A stretch of DNA of 64,000 nt, from NCBI RefSeq assembly GCF_001263795.1, contig NZ_LHUR01000031.1, positions 1 through 64,000 of the forward strand, read 5' to 3'. How positions within the stretch are numbered: the stretch's first letter is position 1; every line of letters starts with the position of its first letter. Of this stretch, positions 8,235 to 16,635 are shown in pieces. This stretch comes from Clostridium homopropionicum DSM 5847 (GTDB lineage: Bacteria > Bacillota > Clostridia > Clostridiales > Clostridiaceae). A program made the translations under genes and the position numbers. The notes under the pieces are model-generated. The model saw only the letters and a list, made by a program, of their open reading frames with translations. It searched no databases and had not been told where the DNA came from.

Positions 8235-8333
8235 CATATATATGTAATTATACATATTTCTATGTTGTGCTTAAACATCCTTTAATCAAGCAAAGTTGAA
8301 AAAGTGAGCAAGTATAAGTTTGCGTATTATATA

Positions 8334-8362
8334 TTGACGCATATATATGTTAATGCTAGTAT
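8334..8362 (+). promoter_or_regulatory. Promoter of the GGDEF gene
   Basis: TTGACG at 8334-8339 and TAGTAT at 8357-8362 with 17-base spacing and an extended TG at 8354-8355; a TATAAT at 8360 is an alternative -10 with long spacing. The palindrome CATATATATG sits directly after the -35 box, and another copy lies directly upstream of the divergent operon's -35 box (8235-8244). Confidence 0.5.
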
Positions 8363-8410
8363 AATAAATTATAGGATTATACGATTAATGATTATATATG
8401 GAGATTACTT

Positions 8411-9028
8411 ATGAAAAGAACACTTGCTTCAAAAGAATATTTAGTATCTAAAATAGAAGAATTGATATCCAAAAATGAGGGACCCTTTAGCTTGGTAGTA
8501 ACTGATATCGACGACTTTACAAATATAAATAATTTATATGGTAATCGTATTGGTGATGAAGTAATAAAAAAACTTATTTCAATTTTAAATAACAATCTAT
8601 CTTCTACAGATATTATTTGTAGAACTGGCGATGAATTTAATATTCTACTTGTAAAAAAAGGTGCCGAAAGAAGTTTTATGGAATTAGAAGAAATAAGGAG
8701 ATATTTATCCGATAATACATTTACTTTAAGTGATGCTAAAGAAGAAAATATTTATTTTACTTTAAGCTTTGGAGTAGCAAGTTATCCAAGAGATGCTAAG
8801 AATGTAATTGAGCTTTTCAGAGTAGCTGATAGTGCTTTATTTAGAGCAAAAGAATTAGGTAAAAATAGAATATGTCTTTCAGAGGTAGAAAGCATGGTTC
8901 TAAAATCCAGCTACTTCACAAAAACTCAGCTTGACAGACTCTCTAGACTTTCTAAAGCAACTGATAGAACTGAAGCATTTCTGCTAAGAGAAGCTCTTGA
9001 TGATTTATTTAAGAAGTATGGTAAGTAA
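8411..9028 (+). CDS. GGDEF protein with ribbon-helix-helix-like tail
   Basis: A 205-residue protein. Residues 1-160 form a GGDEF domain with LVVTDIDDFTNINN (metal-binding Asp), an active-site loop CRTGDEFNI in which the first Gly of GGDEF is Thr, and LSFGVASYPRDA. Diguanylate cyclases tolerate some change at this first position, so activity is uncertain. Residues 165-205 (FTKTQLDRLSRLSKATDRTEAF and the helix after it) look like a ribbon-helix-helix (CopG/Arc) unit: a strand, then two helices ending in a Leu/Arg-rich face. There is no membrane or sensor domain. It could couple c-di-GMP to DNA binding. Its promoter faces away from the c-di-AMP riboswitch operon. The start has GGAGA upstream. 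Confidence 0.75.
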   Translation: MKRTLASKEYLVSKIEELISKNEGPFSLVVTDIDDFTNINNLYGNRIGDEVIKKLISILNNNLSSTDIICRTGDEFNILLVKKGAERSFMELEEIRRYLSDNTFTLSDAKEENIYFTLSFGVASYPRDAKNVIELFRVADSALFRAKELGKNRICLSEVESMVLKSSYFTKTQLDRLSRLSKATDRTEAFLLREALDDLFKKYGK

Positions 9029-9030
9029 AT

Positions 9031-9062
9031 AAAGTGCTTGCCTCAAGGCAAGCCTCTTTACT
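9031..9062 (+). terminator. Terminator after the GGDEF gene
   Basis: Stem GCTTGCC/GGCAAGC with TCAA loop, followed by CTCTTTACTT. A possible extended AAAG/CTTT base pairing adds stability. Confidence 0.7.
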
Positions 9063-9114
9063 TAATGCAAATATCTTAATATTAATTTTTTATCTTTAAG
9101 AACTGAAACAATAT

Positions 9115-9912
9115 CTATTTCTGAATGAAAGAATATATATATTTAATCCATTCATCATAAACATCCTTTTCAGATTTAGAAAAAATCTCTTCGTAAGTTT
9201 TACTACCTCTAATCAAATCCAAAACTTTATCCCATCCATACTTATTATTTAGAAAATCAATATAGCTATAGGAATACTCATAGCCTCCTATATTACCAAA
9301 TCTTTTTTCATTTTCACTTTTCATGTCCTCAAGTGTAGGTAATGAGCCATATTTTGCAAAATCTCTTCTTGGGGATTGATTAGATAAAAATGTTGCAACA
9401 CCGTTATCATTCCAATATGAAAGCTTTGGATTTATTTGATAATTAATTGTATGCACTAGTTCATGGGTTGCAGCTCCAATGATACTCTCATAGTCGTGTC
9501 CTTCTATATTTTCAAAAGGTGATATAATTAAAATTTTATCCTCTCTATTATCTCCAATATACCATTTGGGTGCACCTAAAATAGTAATAAGCCCATATTT
9601 TCTAATCCAAAGGAATTTTTGACTTGAATACATATAAACTTCAGTTGGATTTGAGCTTTTAAATTGAAGCTTTTCACGTATTTCACCTGAAACCTTTTCT
9701 AAGGATTCAAAAATTTTTTCTGCTCCTTTTTCATCTCCTGCTCTGTAATAGACAATGACATTTTCTCCCTTTAACTCTTTTGCTCCAAAGGGTTTAAGTA
9801 TAAAAACAGGTAAAGTCTGAACTACAGCTACAGATAAAATCAAGCACATTGAAATTATAAAAATTTCATACTTTCTATTCATATTGAGAGTTCTTTTTTT
9901 ATAATTTTTCAT
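9115..9912 (-). CDS. Membrane-anchored peptidase MA-like metalloprotease
   Basis: A 265-residue protein with an N-terminal hydrophobic anchor at residues 14-35 and an extracellular gluzincin-type domain. The zinc motif HELVH lies in AATHELVHTINYQ near residue 147, and a downstream acidic helix may provide the third ligand. Proteins of this kind belong to the peptidase MA-like group; substrates are unknown. It is a single gene with its own ribosome-binding site (AAGGGGGA), between the GGDEF gene and a methyltransferase. I see no link between them. Confidence 0.75.
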   Translation of the reverse strand: MKNYKKRTLNMNRKYEIFIISMCLILSVAVVQTLPVFILKPFGAKELKGENVIVYYRAGDEKGAEKIFESLEKVSGEIREKLQFKSSNPTEVYMYSSQKFLWIRKYGLITILGAPKWYIGDNREDKILIISPFENIEGHDYESIIGAATHELVHTINYQINPKLSYWNDNGVATFLSNQSPRRDFAKYGSLPTLEDMKSENEKRFGNIGGYEYSYSYIDFLNNKYGWDKVLDLIRGSKTYEEIFSKSEKDVYDEWIKYIYSFIQK

Positions 9913-10082
9913 AATATAATCCCCCTTAAAAGGATTTAATTCTTAAAAATCAGATTATCTCCTTTTTACCCTCCAATGATTATTAAGATTATATTCCCTT
10001 ATTCAATTATATAAAATATATTCAGTCATTTCAAATCATTAACATAGTTACATATAAATTCATTATGCTATTGTATAATAAT

Positions 10083-10994
10083 TTACTCCTTTACCGCCAA
10101 TGCAAAATTTATATTTTCAAAAGCATGATAATCATCCTTTCTTCCTTTAAAATATTTCTCTTCAATTTCCATTGGACTAAGGTGTTCATATAAAAGAAAA
10201 CCTGCCTTCTCTAAATCCGAAACTAGTTCCTTACAGGAAAAACAGCTTTTCATAGGCTCATTATTTTGCATAGCTGCAAATATCATATTTTTTACTCGTC
10301 TAGTTGTTTTTTTATCATCAAATATTTCTTCATCTGCATAATCAAAAATAATTGAACTGCCCTTTTGAGAAATACTTCCTATACTCCTTAATGTATTTAA
10401 TATTTCTTCACGACTCAAATAATAAGTAACTCCAAGCCAACTATAAAAGCTTAACTTATTAGTATCAAAAGAGGATTTTTTTATTTTTTCTATAAAATTA
10501 TCCTTTGAAAAATCAACTGGTATGAAATGTAGATTTTTAGGTATTTCCCATCCAGCCTTTTGGATTCGTTTTAACTTTAACTCTTGTGTAACAGGATGAT
10601 CTAACTCAAAAACATTAATTTTATTTAATAATTCCTCATTACGAAAAGCAAAGGTGTCAAAACCTGCTCCTAATATAACATACTGCTTAACTCCATACTT
10701 TATAGCCAGCTTTAGCATATTTTCCGCATAACTGCTGCGTGATAGCGAAATAGGTGCTATCTGATTTTGAATAACCGCTCTTAAAGCTGATTCACTATCC
10801 TTACACAGCTCTGCTTTCTCTGGAGCAAAAAAGTTTACACCCGCCGCCAAATTATAACTGATACTTTCGTATTCTTCTTCAATAAGTTCTTTTGCAAGAA
10901 AATCATCAAAAATTTTAGGACTCTCATTTATAGAATGATATGCCCTGCCATAAGCTGTTATCAATGCTGTAACACTTGATTTGTTATTTTCCAT
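10083..10994 (-). CDS. Class I SAM-dependent methyltransferase (LCMT-like)
   Basis: A 303-residue methyltransferase of the family related to leucine carboxyl methyltransferases. The SAM site is YVILGAGFDTFAFR near residue 107, followed by VFELDHPVTQELK with the acidic residue that binds the ribose, and FYSWLGVTYYLSREEI. Family members methylate carboxyl groups of small acids or polyketide precursors, but the substrate of this one cannot be inferred. It stands alone, with an upstream region of almost pure A+T. GGGGG lies upstream of the ATG. Confidence 0.82.
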   Translation of the reverse strand: MENNKSSVTALITAYGRAYHSINESPKIFDDFLAKELIEEEYESISYNLAAGVNFFAPEKAELCKDSESALRAVIQNQIAPISLSRSSYAENMLKLAIKYGVKQYVILGAGFDTFAFRNEELLNKINVFELDHPVTQELKLKRIQKAGWEIPKNLHFIPVDFSKDNFIEKIKKSSFDTNKLSFYSWLGVTYYLSREEILNTLRSIGSISQKGSSIIFDYADEEIFDDKKTTRRVKNMIFAAMQNNEPMKSCFSCKELVSDLEKAGFLLYEHLSPMEIEEKYFKGRKDDYHAFENINFALAVKE

Positions 10995-11031
10995 AATATT
11001 ACCCCCAAAAAATATTTTTTAAATATATATA

Positions 11032-11060
11032 TTGACATAATTATATATTTATGATATAAT
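11032..11060 (+). promoter_or_regulatory. Consensus sigma-A promoter, no gene downstream
   Basis: TTGACA at 11032-11037 and TATAAT at 11055-11060 with exactly 17 bases between. Both hexamers are perfect. The nearest plus-strand element downstream is the hairpin terminator at 11122-11166. Confidence 0.6.
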
Positions 11061-11066
11061 AGTATT

Positions 11067-11172
11067 TTATAATATAGCAAATTATACAGCTAAATTATAT
11101 TTATGTCAATACAGATAATGTAAAAAAAGCTTTAAATAATCTTTCAAGATTATTTAAAGCTTTTTAAGTTTC
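11067..11172 (+). ncRNA. Possible ~100-nt small RNA
   Basis: A transcript from the promoter at 11032-11060 would run about 100 bases to the terminator at 11122-11166, whose plus-strand side ends in TTTTT. It contains no plausible ORF with a ribosome-binding site. It would be antisense only to the very 3' end of the aroQ message. Confidence 0.35.
11122..11166. terminator. Bidirectional terminator after aroQ
   Basis: An 18-bp perfect stem (AAAAAGCTTTAAATAATC at 11124-11141 with its complement at 11148-11165) and six-base loop. The minus strand ends in TTTTTTT and the plus strand in TTTTT. It closes the shikimate operon. Confidence 0.88.
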
Positions 11173-11182
11173 ACTTTATTTT

Positions 11183-11626
11183 TTACTTATTATTCTTATA
11201 AAATTCCTCTAGCAGAGCATTTATAGCCATTACATACCCATATATTCCAAAGCCGCATATTTGACCTACACAAGCTGCCGCTGTAACTGATTTATGTCTA
11301 AATTCTTCTCTTTTATGAATATTGCTAATATGCACTTCTACTTTTGGTATTTCTATGGACATAAGTGCATCGAAAATTGCTATGCTATAATGGGTATAAG
11401 CACCTGGATTTATTACAATACCATCGTATTTTTCATATGCTCCTTGTATGAAGTTAATTATTTCTCCTTCAATATTACTTTGAACTATTTCAACCTCCAC
11501 TGATAATTCTGAGGCTTTTTCTTTTATATACTTACACATATTTTCATAATTCATTGTTCCGTAAATGTGTTTTTCTCTTATGCCCAGCATATTTATATTG
11601 GGTCCATTTATTACTAGTATTTTCAA
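11183..11626 (-). CDS. aroQ: 3-dehydroquinate dehydratase, type II
   Basis: A 147-residue dodecameric-type dehydroquinase that removes water from 3-dehydroquinate in the third shikimate step. Motifs present are NGPNINMLGIREKHIYG with the catalytic Tyr, NPGAYTHYSIAI, and VEVHISNIHKREEFRHKS with the catalytic His and Arg. It is the last gene of the operon, separated from aroK by a 90-base spacer containing a tandem-repeat element, and followed by a strong terminator. Confidence 0.95.
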   Translation of the reverse strand: MKILVINGPNINMLGIREKHIYGTMNYENMCKYIKEKASELSVEVEIVQSNIEGEIINFIQGAYEKYDGIVINPGAYTHYSIAIFDALMSIEIPKVEVHISNIHKREEFRHKSVTAAACVGQICGFGIYGYVMAINALLEEFYKNNK

Positions 11627-11645
11627 GAAACTCAGCTCCTTTCTT

Positions 11646-11714
11646 TTTATTCTTAGTCGCTAATCTCTAGTCCCTAGTCTCTAGTTAAATAAGAAAACTG
11701 CTTCGCATTTTTCT
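11646..11714 (-). repeat. 7-bp tandem repeat element, copy A
   Basis: On the minus strand a near-palindrome, AAGAAAAATGCGAAGCAG, is followed by tandem 7-mers (ACTAGAG, ACTAGGG, ACTAGAG, ATTAGCG). Copies B (36391-36483) and C (41564-41688) share the palindrome and the 7-bp period. This copy lies inside the aro operon between aroK and aroQ. Confidence 0.65.
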
Positions 11715-11717
11715 TAT

Positions 11718-12209
11718 TTATTTGAATATAGAAATAATTTTATTAACGCACTCTTCTAAGCTTTGATTTTCAATCTGATAATCACAATACTTTTTATATA
11801 AACTATATCTCTCTTTATACAGTTCATAAAGCTTTGCAGTACCAGCCTTTAGCAACGGTCTAGTTTTGATATCAACATCATTTGCTATATCCTCAATAGG
11901 TCTATTTATAAAGAAAATCACTCCTGTTTTCTTCAGAGTTTCTATATTAGACGGTTTCTTAATAACTCCCCCACCTGTGGATATAACCTGAGGAAATATG
12001 TCTGATACTTTAGATACTGCTTTAGTTTCTAATTCTCTAAAGTATTCCTCACCCTTTTCAAAAATCTCAGGAATACTTTTTCCTTCACTTGTCACTATGT
12101 ATTCATCTATATCGCAAAAAGGTATTTTTAATCTTTCGGACAGTTCTTTCCCAACTGTTGTTTTTCCACAGCCAGGCATACCTATTAAAACTATATTTTG
12201 ATTATTCAT
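11718..12209 (-). CDS. aroK: Shikimate kinase
   Basis: A 163-residue P-loop kinase that phosphorylates shikimate at the 3-hydroxyl with ATP. The Walker A loop GMPGCGKTTVGKEL starts near residue 10; CDIDEYI and STGGGVI bind shikimate; TRPLL belongs to the lid. The ATG at 12209 has AGGGTGG eight bases upstream. An in-frame GTG at 12221 would sit inside that ribosome-binding site. It follows aroE closely. Confidence 0.95.
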   Translation of the reverse strand: MNNQNIVLIGMPGCGKTTVGKELSERLKIPFCDIDEYIVTSEGKSIPEIFEKGEEYFRELETKAVSKVSDIFPQVISTGGGVIKKPSNIETLKKTGVIFFINRPIEDIANDVDIKTRPLLKAGTAKLYELYKERYSLYKKYCDYQIENQSLEECVNKIISIFK

Positions 12210-12223
12210 TGGCATTTCCACCC

Positions 12224-13036
12224 TTAAAACAAACTATCTATCTCTTTGTATATTTTATCAACAATTTCTTCTTTGATTTTTACACAATTCCACAGTTCCT
12301 CTGCCTTAACAGCTTGCCCTACTAACATATACAAGCCATTTATTGCTTTTATGTTCTGCTCTTTTGCATATTTTATAAGCAGAGTCTCTCTTGGGTTATA
12401 TATCAAATCTACTACAGCGTCAAAGCTTCCCACTTGTTCCTTTGATAGTGGTGAATTATCAACTTTTGGATACATTCCTACTGGAGTAGAATTTATAAGT
12501 ATTCCACCATTTTTTATATCTTTAATTTCCTCATAAGAGATTACCTTAAAATCGTTAAATTTGCTTTTTCCTTCTGCTTTGTTTCTTGTGGCTAAGATTA
12601 TATTCGAAGCCTTATTATCTAAAAGATACTGAATTACAGCCTTTGCAGCTCCACCGGTTCCAAGTACTATAGCTTCATTGCCTTCTACTTTGATGCCAAA
12701 TTTATTCAGCATCATACCAAAGCCATAGTAATCTGTATTGTATCCTTTTGTTTTTCCATCCTTAAAACAAATAGTATTAACAGCTCCTATAGCCATAGCT
12801 TCCTCTGAAATCTCGTCTAAATGTTTCATTACATCAATCTTATAGGGAATAGTCACATTTATGCCATTAACCTTTAGAGCTTTAAAGCCTTCCACTGCTT
12901 CAAAAAGCTTTGTTTTGTCTACTTCAAACAGGTGGTAATAGCCTTCTAGCTGCAGTTCCTTGAATATCAAAGAATGAATTTGCGGTGAAAAGCTGTGGGT
13001 TAATTTTTCTCCCAAAAGTCCATATAAGCCTTTCAT
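12224..13036 (-). CDS. aroE: Shikimate dehydrogenase
   Basis: A 270-residue NADP-dependent enzyme reducing 3-dehydroshikimate to shikimate. The substrate loop SFSPQIHS near residue 14, NGINVTIPYK with the catalytic Lys near residue 66, NTDYYGF, and the nucleotide loop LGTGGAAKAV near residue 126 are all present. Its length is normal. It is the seventh gene of the shikimate operon, 24 bases after pheA. Confidence 0.95.
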   Translation of the reverse strand: MKGLYGLLGEKLTHSFSPQIHSLIFKELQLEGYYHLFEVDKTKLFEAVEGFKALKVNGINVTIPYKIDVMKHLDEISEEAMAIGAVNTICFKDGKTKGYNTDYYGFGMMLNKFGIKVEGNEAIVLGTGGAAKAVIQYLLDNKASNIILATRNKAEGKSKFNDFKVISYEEIKDIKNGGILINSTPVGMYPKVDNSPLSKEQVGSFDAVVDLIYNPRETLLIKYAKEQNIKAINGLYMLVGQAVKAEELWNCVKIKEEIVDKIYKEIDSLF

Positions 13037-13060
13037 TATTTACACCTCACTTTACTATAA

Positions 13061-14242
13061 TTAGTCATTTGTATTATGAGCCTTGTAATTTCCTAAAAGC
13101 TTAAAATCATAACTATTATCCCTAATAGCTCTTATTGCTTCTTTTACGTTTTTATCTTCAAGATTTCCTTCAAAATCAATATAGAAGAAATATTCAAAGG
13201 GTTTATCTAAAATTGGCCTTGATTCAATCTTAACCATACTTAAATTATTTTCAGTAAAGATACTTAAAATATTATAAAGGGCACCAGCTTTATGTGGAAG
13301 TGAAAGAATAATAGTAATTTTATCATAATCTTTTTCAAGTTCAAGATTTTTACCAATTATTATAAATTTAGTGTAATTACTTTTGTTATAATTAATATTA
13401 GTTTCTATAACCTCTAAACCATGCGCCTCTGCTGCTCTCTTACTTCCTATGGCTGCCTTTTCTTTATTATTTTCATTTTTTATCATTTCAGCACTGGCTG
13501 CAGTATTTCTATAAGGAATACATTCCCAATTTGGATGGCTTCTTAAAAATTCTCTACATTGCTGTAAGCCCTGAGGATGAGAATATACTTCCTTTATATC
13601 TTCAAGTTTTGTTCCTTTAAGTCCAATAAGATTATGATTTACCTTTAATATTCTCTCTCCAACAATGAAGAAACCATATTTTCTTATAAGATCATAAACC
13701 TCAGATATTCCCCCTGTTGATGAATTTTCAATAGGAAGAACTCCATAATCAATTTCATTGTTTTTTAAAGCTATAAATACATCTTCAAATTCACTGAAAT
13801 TTTTAATAGTGACTTTATCCCCAAAATGTCCAATTAGTGCTTCTTCACCAAAGGCACCAGCTACTCCTTGAAAGCCTGCTGTAATATCTTCTCTTTTAGG
13901 AATACATGTTGCTTCGTTAGCTACAGTATATCCCAATTTACTTCCATGGCTTTCTTGAGAATATGTGTTATACTCAAAAATTTCCCTTGCCTGAAGCTTT
14001 CTGCTTATGCTCATTATGCTTTTTAAAAACTCTTCCTCTGGCTTTTCAAAAGCCCTGTTTTTAACTCTTTGAAGATTTTTGCTAATTACTTCTTCTTCTC
14101 TATTTTTATTTAAAATTGGAATATTGTTTTCTTTCTTATATTGGGCTACCTTTAAGACAGCCTCCATTCTCTTTTCAAATAACTCTACTAACTGCCTGTC
14201 TATGGAATCAATCTCTTTTCTTACATTTTCTAAAGCATCCAT
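13061..14242 (-). CDS. pheA: Bifunctional chorismate mutase / prephenate dehydratase
   Basis: A 393-residue fusion. Residues 1-90 are an AroQ-class chorismate mutase (RKEIDSIDRQLVELFEKRM). Residues 120-300 are prephenate dehydratase (FQGVAGAFGEEA, GVLPIENSSTGG, NYTKFIIIG). Residues 305-385 are an ACT domain (PHKAGALYNILS, ESRP) that normally binds phenylalanine for feedback inhibition. Together they turn chorismate to phenylpyruvate. Chorismate mutase fused to the dehydratase, with a separate TyrA lacking the mutase, means tyrosine synthesis also depends on this protein for prephenate unless another mutase exists elsewhere. Confidence 0.95.
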   Translation of the reverse strand: MDALENVRKEIDSIDRQLVELFEKRMEAVLKVAQYKKENNIPILNKNREEEVISKNLQRVKNRAFEKPEEEFLKSIMSISRKLQAREIFEYNTYSQESHGSKLGYTVANEATCIPKREDITAGFQGVAGAFGEEALIGHFGDKVTIKNFSEFEDVFIALKNNEIDYGVLPIENSSTGGISEVYDLIRKYGFFIVGERILKVNHNLIGLKGTKLEDIKEVYSHPQGLQQCREFLRSHPNWECIPYRNTAASAEMIKNENNKEKAAIGSKRAAEAHGLEVIETNINYNKSNYTKFIIIGKNLELEKDYDKITIILSLPHKAGALYNILSIFTENNLSMVKIESRPILDKPFEYFFYIDFEGNLEDKNVKEAIRAIRDNSYDFKLLGNYKAHNTND

Positions 14243-14264
14243 TAAGCTAACTCCTCCTATTTAA

Positions 14265-15335
14265 TTAAAGCATTTCCAGTATTCCCATGGCAGCTACTGC
14301 CTCAACTACGGGAACTGCTCTTTGAACAATGCAAGGGTCATGTCTTCCGTGAATTTCTATTGTAGTATCTTTCTTTTCTTGAATATCCACGGTCTTTTGT
14401 TCTTTTACTATGGATGGAGTTGGTTTAAAAGCAGCACGAAATATTACTGGCATTCCGCTGGTTATTCCTCCTAAAATTCCTCCATTATTGTTTGTAAAAG
14501 TTTTAATCCTATCTTCTTCTATATAAAACTGGTCGTTAGCTTCAGAACCTTTCATTTTACTTATACTAAATCCAGCTCCAAATTCAACTCCCTTTACTGC
14601 AGGAATTGAAAATAAAAGAGAGCTTAAAATGCTTTCCACAGATCCAAAGAAGGGAGAGCCAATTCCAGTGGGAAGATTTAAAATAGCGCACTCCACAACT
14701 CCTCCTACTGAATCCCTATCTTCCCTAGCCAATAGTATTTCTTCCTGCATTTCTAAAGCTTTATCCTTATTAATTGTTGGGAATTCTATATGTGAGAGAT
14801 TTTCTAAGAACTCGTTGTTTAATTCTATTTCATCAAAAAAATTATCCTCTATAGTTCTTATACTCTTAATATGACTTCCAATTATAATTCCCTTTTTCTT
14901 TAATATCTGCTTTGCTATGGCACCTGCAATAACTATTGGAGCAGTAATTCTTCCTGAAAAATGTCCTCCTCCTCTATAGTCATTAAAGCCGCTGTATTTT
15001 ACAAAGCCAGTGTAATCTGCATGCCCTGGTCTCATTAAGTTTTTTGTCTTTTCATAGTCCTTTGAATGTTGATCACTGTTTCTTATTATGGCACAAAGAG
15101 GTGTGCCAGTAGTTTTACCATTGAAATACCCGCTTAGAATCTCAAATTCGTCCTTTTCCTGTCTTGCTGTTGAAAATTTATTTTTTCCAGGAGCTCTTCT
15201 TCTCATTTCCCTATTTATCTCTTCTATATCAAGTTCAACTCCCGAAGGCAGTCCATCAATAGTAATTCCAATTGCGTTCCCGTGAGACTCTCCAAATATG
15301 GAATATTTTATTTTATTGCCCCATACTCCACTCAT
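14265..15335 (-). CDS. aroC: Chorismate synthase
   Basis: A 356-residue flavin-dependent lyase that makes chorismate from EPSP. Signatures are FGESHGNAIG at the N-terminus, MRRRAPG, RPGHADYTGFVKYSG, and GRHDPCIVQRAVPVVEA at the C-terminus. Its first 23 bases overlap the end of aroA, which indicates translational coupling. The enzyme needs reduced FMN; no dedicated flavin reductase is in the operon. Confidence 0.96.
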   Translation of the reverse strand: MSGVWGNKIKYSIFGESHGNAIGITIDGLPSGVELDIEEINREMRRRAPGKNKFSTARQEKDEFEILSGYFNGKTTGTPLCAIIRNSDQHSKDYEKTKNLMRPGHADYTGFVKYSGFNDYRGGGHFSGRITAPIVIAGAIAKQILKKKGIIIGSHIKSIRTIEDNFFDEIELNNEFLENLSHIEFPTINKDKALEMQEEILLAREDRDSVGGVVECAILNLPTGIGSPFFGSVESILSSLLFSIPAVKGVEFGAGFSISKMKGSEANDQFYIEEDRIKTFTNNNGGILGGITSGMPVIFRAAFKPTPSIVKEQKTVDIQEKKDTTIEIHGRHDPCIVQRAVPVVEAVAAMGILEML

Positions 15336-16614
15336 TTATTACACCACCCAACTTTACAAAATCCTCCCAAAAATGAGGATATGATTTTTTAACTGCCTTA
15401 CTGTCTGTAATAATTAAAGGTTCTTCGCACTTAATTGATGCAACTGCCATTGCCATAGCTATTCTATGGTCATTCCAGCTGTCTACAATTCCACCCTTTA
15501 AGCTTTTCTTTCCTTTTATAATAAGTCCATCAGAAGTTTCTTCTACTTCAGCCCCAACTTTATTAAGCTCTGTTGCCATAGCCTTTAATCTATCGCATTC
15601 TTTTATCCTTACTCTTTCCGCATTGATTATTCTAGTTGTTCCCTCACTTAGTGCAGCAAGCACTGATAGTACAGGTACTAAATCTGGACATTCAGATGCG
15701 TCAATCACTATTCCTTTAGTTTCTGAAGCTTTAACTTCAATATAATCTTCTTTAATATCTAAGTTTGCTCCCATTTTCTTAACTATCTCCAATATTGCCA
15801 TGTCCCCTTGAAGGGAATTTATGTTTAAGTCTTTACACTTTATATTAGCTCCTAATATTCCTGCCACTATCCAAAAAGCCGCTTGTGAAAAATCTCCTTC
15901 TACCCTGTAATCTCTATTTAGATATCTTTGATTTCCTTTTATATAAAACTCTTTGTAATCTTTATTTTCTATTTCTACTTCAAACTTTTTCATGGAATCC
16001 ATAGTTAAATCTACGTAGCCTTTGGATTCTAATTCAGTAGTAACTATTATTCTTGAATCACCATCTAAAAGTGGTAATGCAAACATAAGTCCTGTTATAA
16101 ACTGAGAACTTACATTTCCTTTTACCTTGTATGTGTCTGGCTTTAGCTTCCCTTTCACCTTTAGAGGTAAATTTCCTGAATTATTCTCATAGCTTATACC
16201 CTGACTTTCAAATAATTCATAATAAATGTTCATAGGTCTTGAAACTAGTTTTCCTCTTCCCTTAAAGGTTACTTCTTCCCCAGTAAGCAATGCTAGTGGG
16301 ATTAAAAATCTTATGGTAGAACCAGATTCTCTGCAATCTATAGTATCATCTACAACTCTAAGGTTTCTAGTGCCCTCAACTTTAAGAGCTTTAGTTATTT
16401 CATCTTTATTCCCCACTTTTTCTTCCACTTTAACCCCAAAGCTTTCCATTCCTTTAATAGTTGCCTTAATATCCTCAGAATAAATGATATTATCAATATT
16501 ACTTATTCCTTCTGATAATCCTGCACATATTACTGCTCTATGGGCTAAACTCTTTGAAGGAGGAATATTTATCTCTCCCTTTAAGGGTGATGGGGTGATT
16601 TTTACATTATCCAA
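15313..16614 (-). CDS. aroA: EPSP synthase
   Basis: A 433-residue 3-phosphoshikimate 1-carboxyvinyltransferase that transfers the enolpyruvyl group of PEP. KSLAHRAVICAGL at the N-terminus and DCRESGSTIRFL near residue 93 (where many EPSP synthases have GNAGTT/S) mark the substrate pocket; IKECDRLKAM and SWNDHRIAMA lie in the C-terminal lobe. The residue pattern is that of class II-like enzymes. Translation begins at TTG 16614 with GGAGATGAG upstream. Confidence 0.95.
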   Translation of the reverse strand: MDNVKITPSPLKGEINIPPSKSLAHRAVICAGLSEGISNIDNIIYSEDIKATIKGMESFGVKVEEKVGNKDEITKALKVEGTRNLRVVDDTIDCRESGSTIRFLIPLALLTGEEVTFKGRGKLVSRPMNIYYELFESQGISYENNSGNLPLKVKGKLKPDTYKVKGNVSSQFITGLMFALPLLDGDSRIIVTTELESKGYVDLTMDSMKKFEVEIENKDYKEFYIKGNQRYLNRDYRVEGDFSQAAFWIVAGILGANIKCKDLNINSLQGDMAILEIVKKMGANLDIKEDYIEVKASETKGIVIDASECPDLVPVLSVLAALSEGTTRIINAERVRIKECDRLKAMATELNKVGAEVEETSDGLIIKGKKSLKGGIVDSWNDHRIAMAMAVASIKCEEPLIITDSKAVKKSYPHFWEDFVKLGGVINEWSMGQ

Positions 16615-16635
16615 GCACTCTCATCTCCTTTTGTT

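Noticed and set aside
8221-8260. Long run of TATATA as a replication origin or repeat element
   Set aside because: It is explained by the -35 region of the dapB operon and general AT richness; no DnaA boxes were seen.
11646-11714. CRISPR-like array from regular short repeats
   Set aside because: The 7-bp units are contiguous, without spacers, and no cas genes are present.
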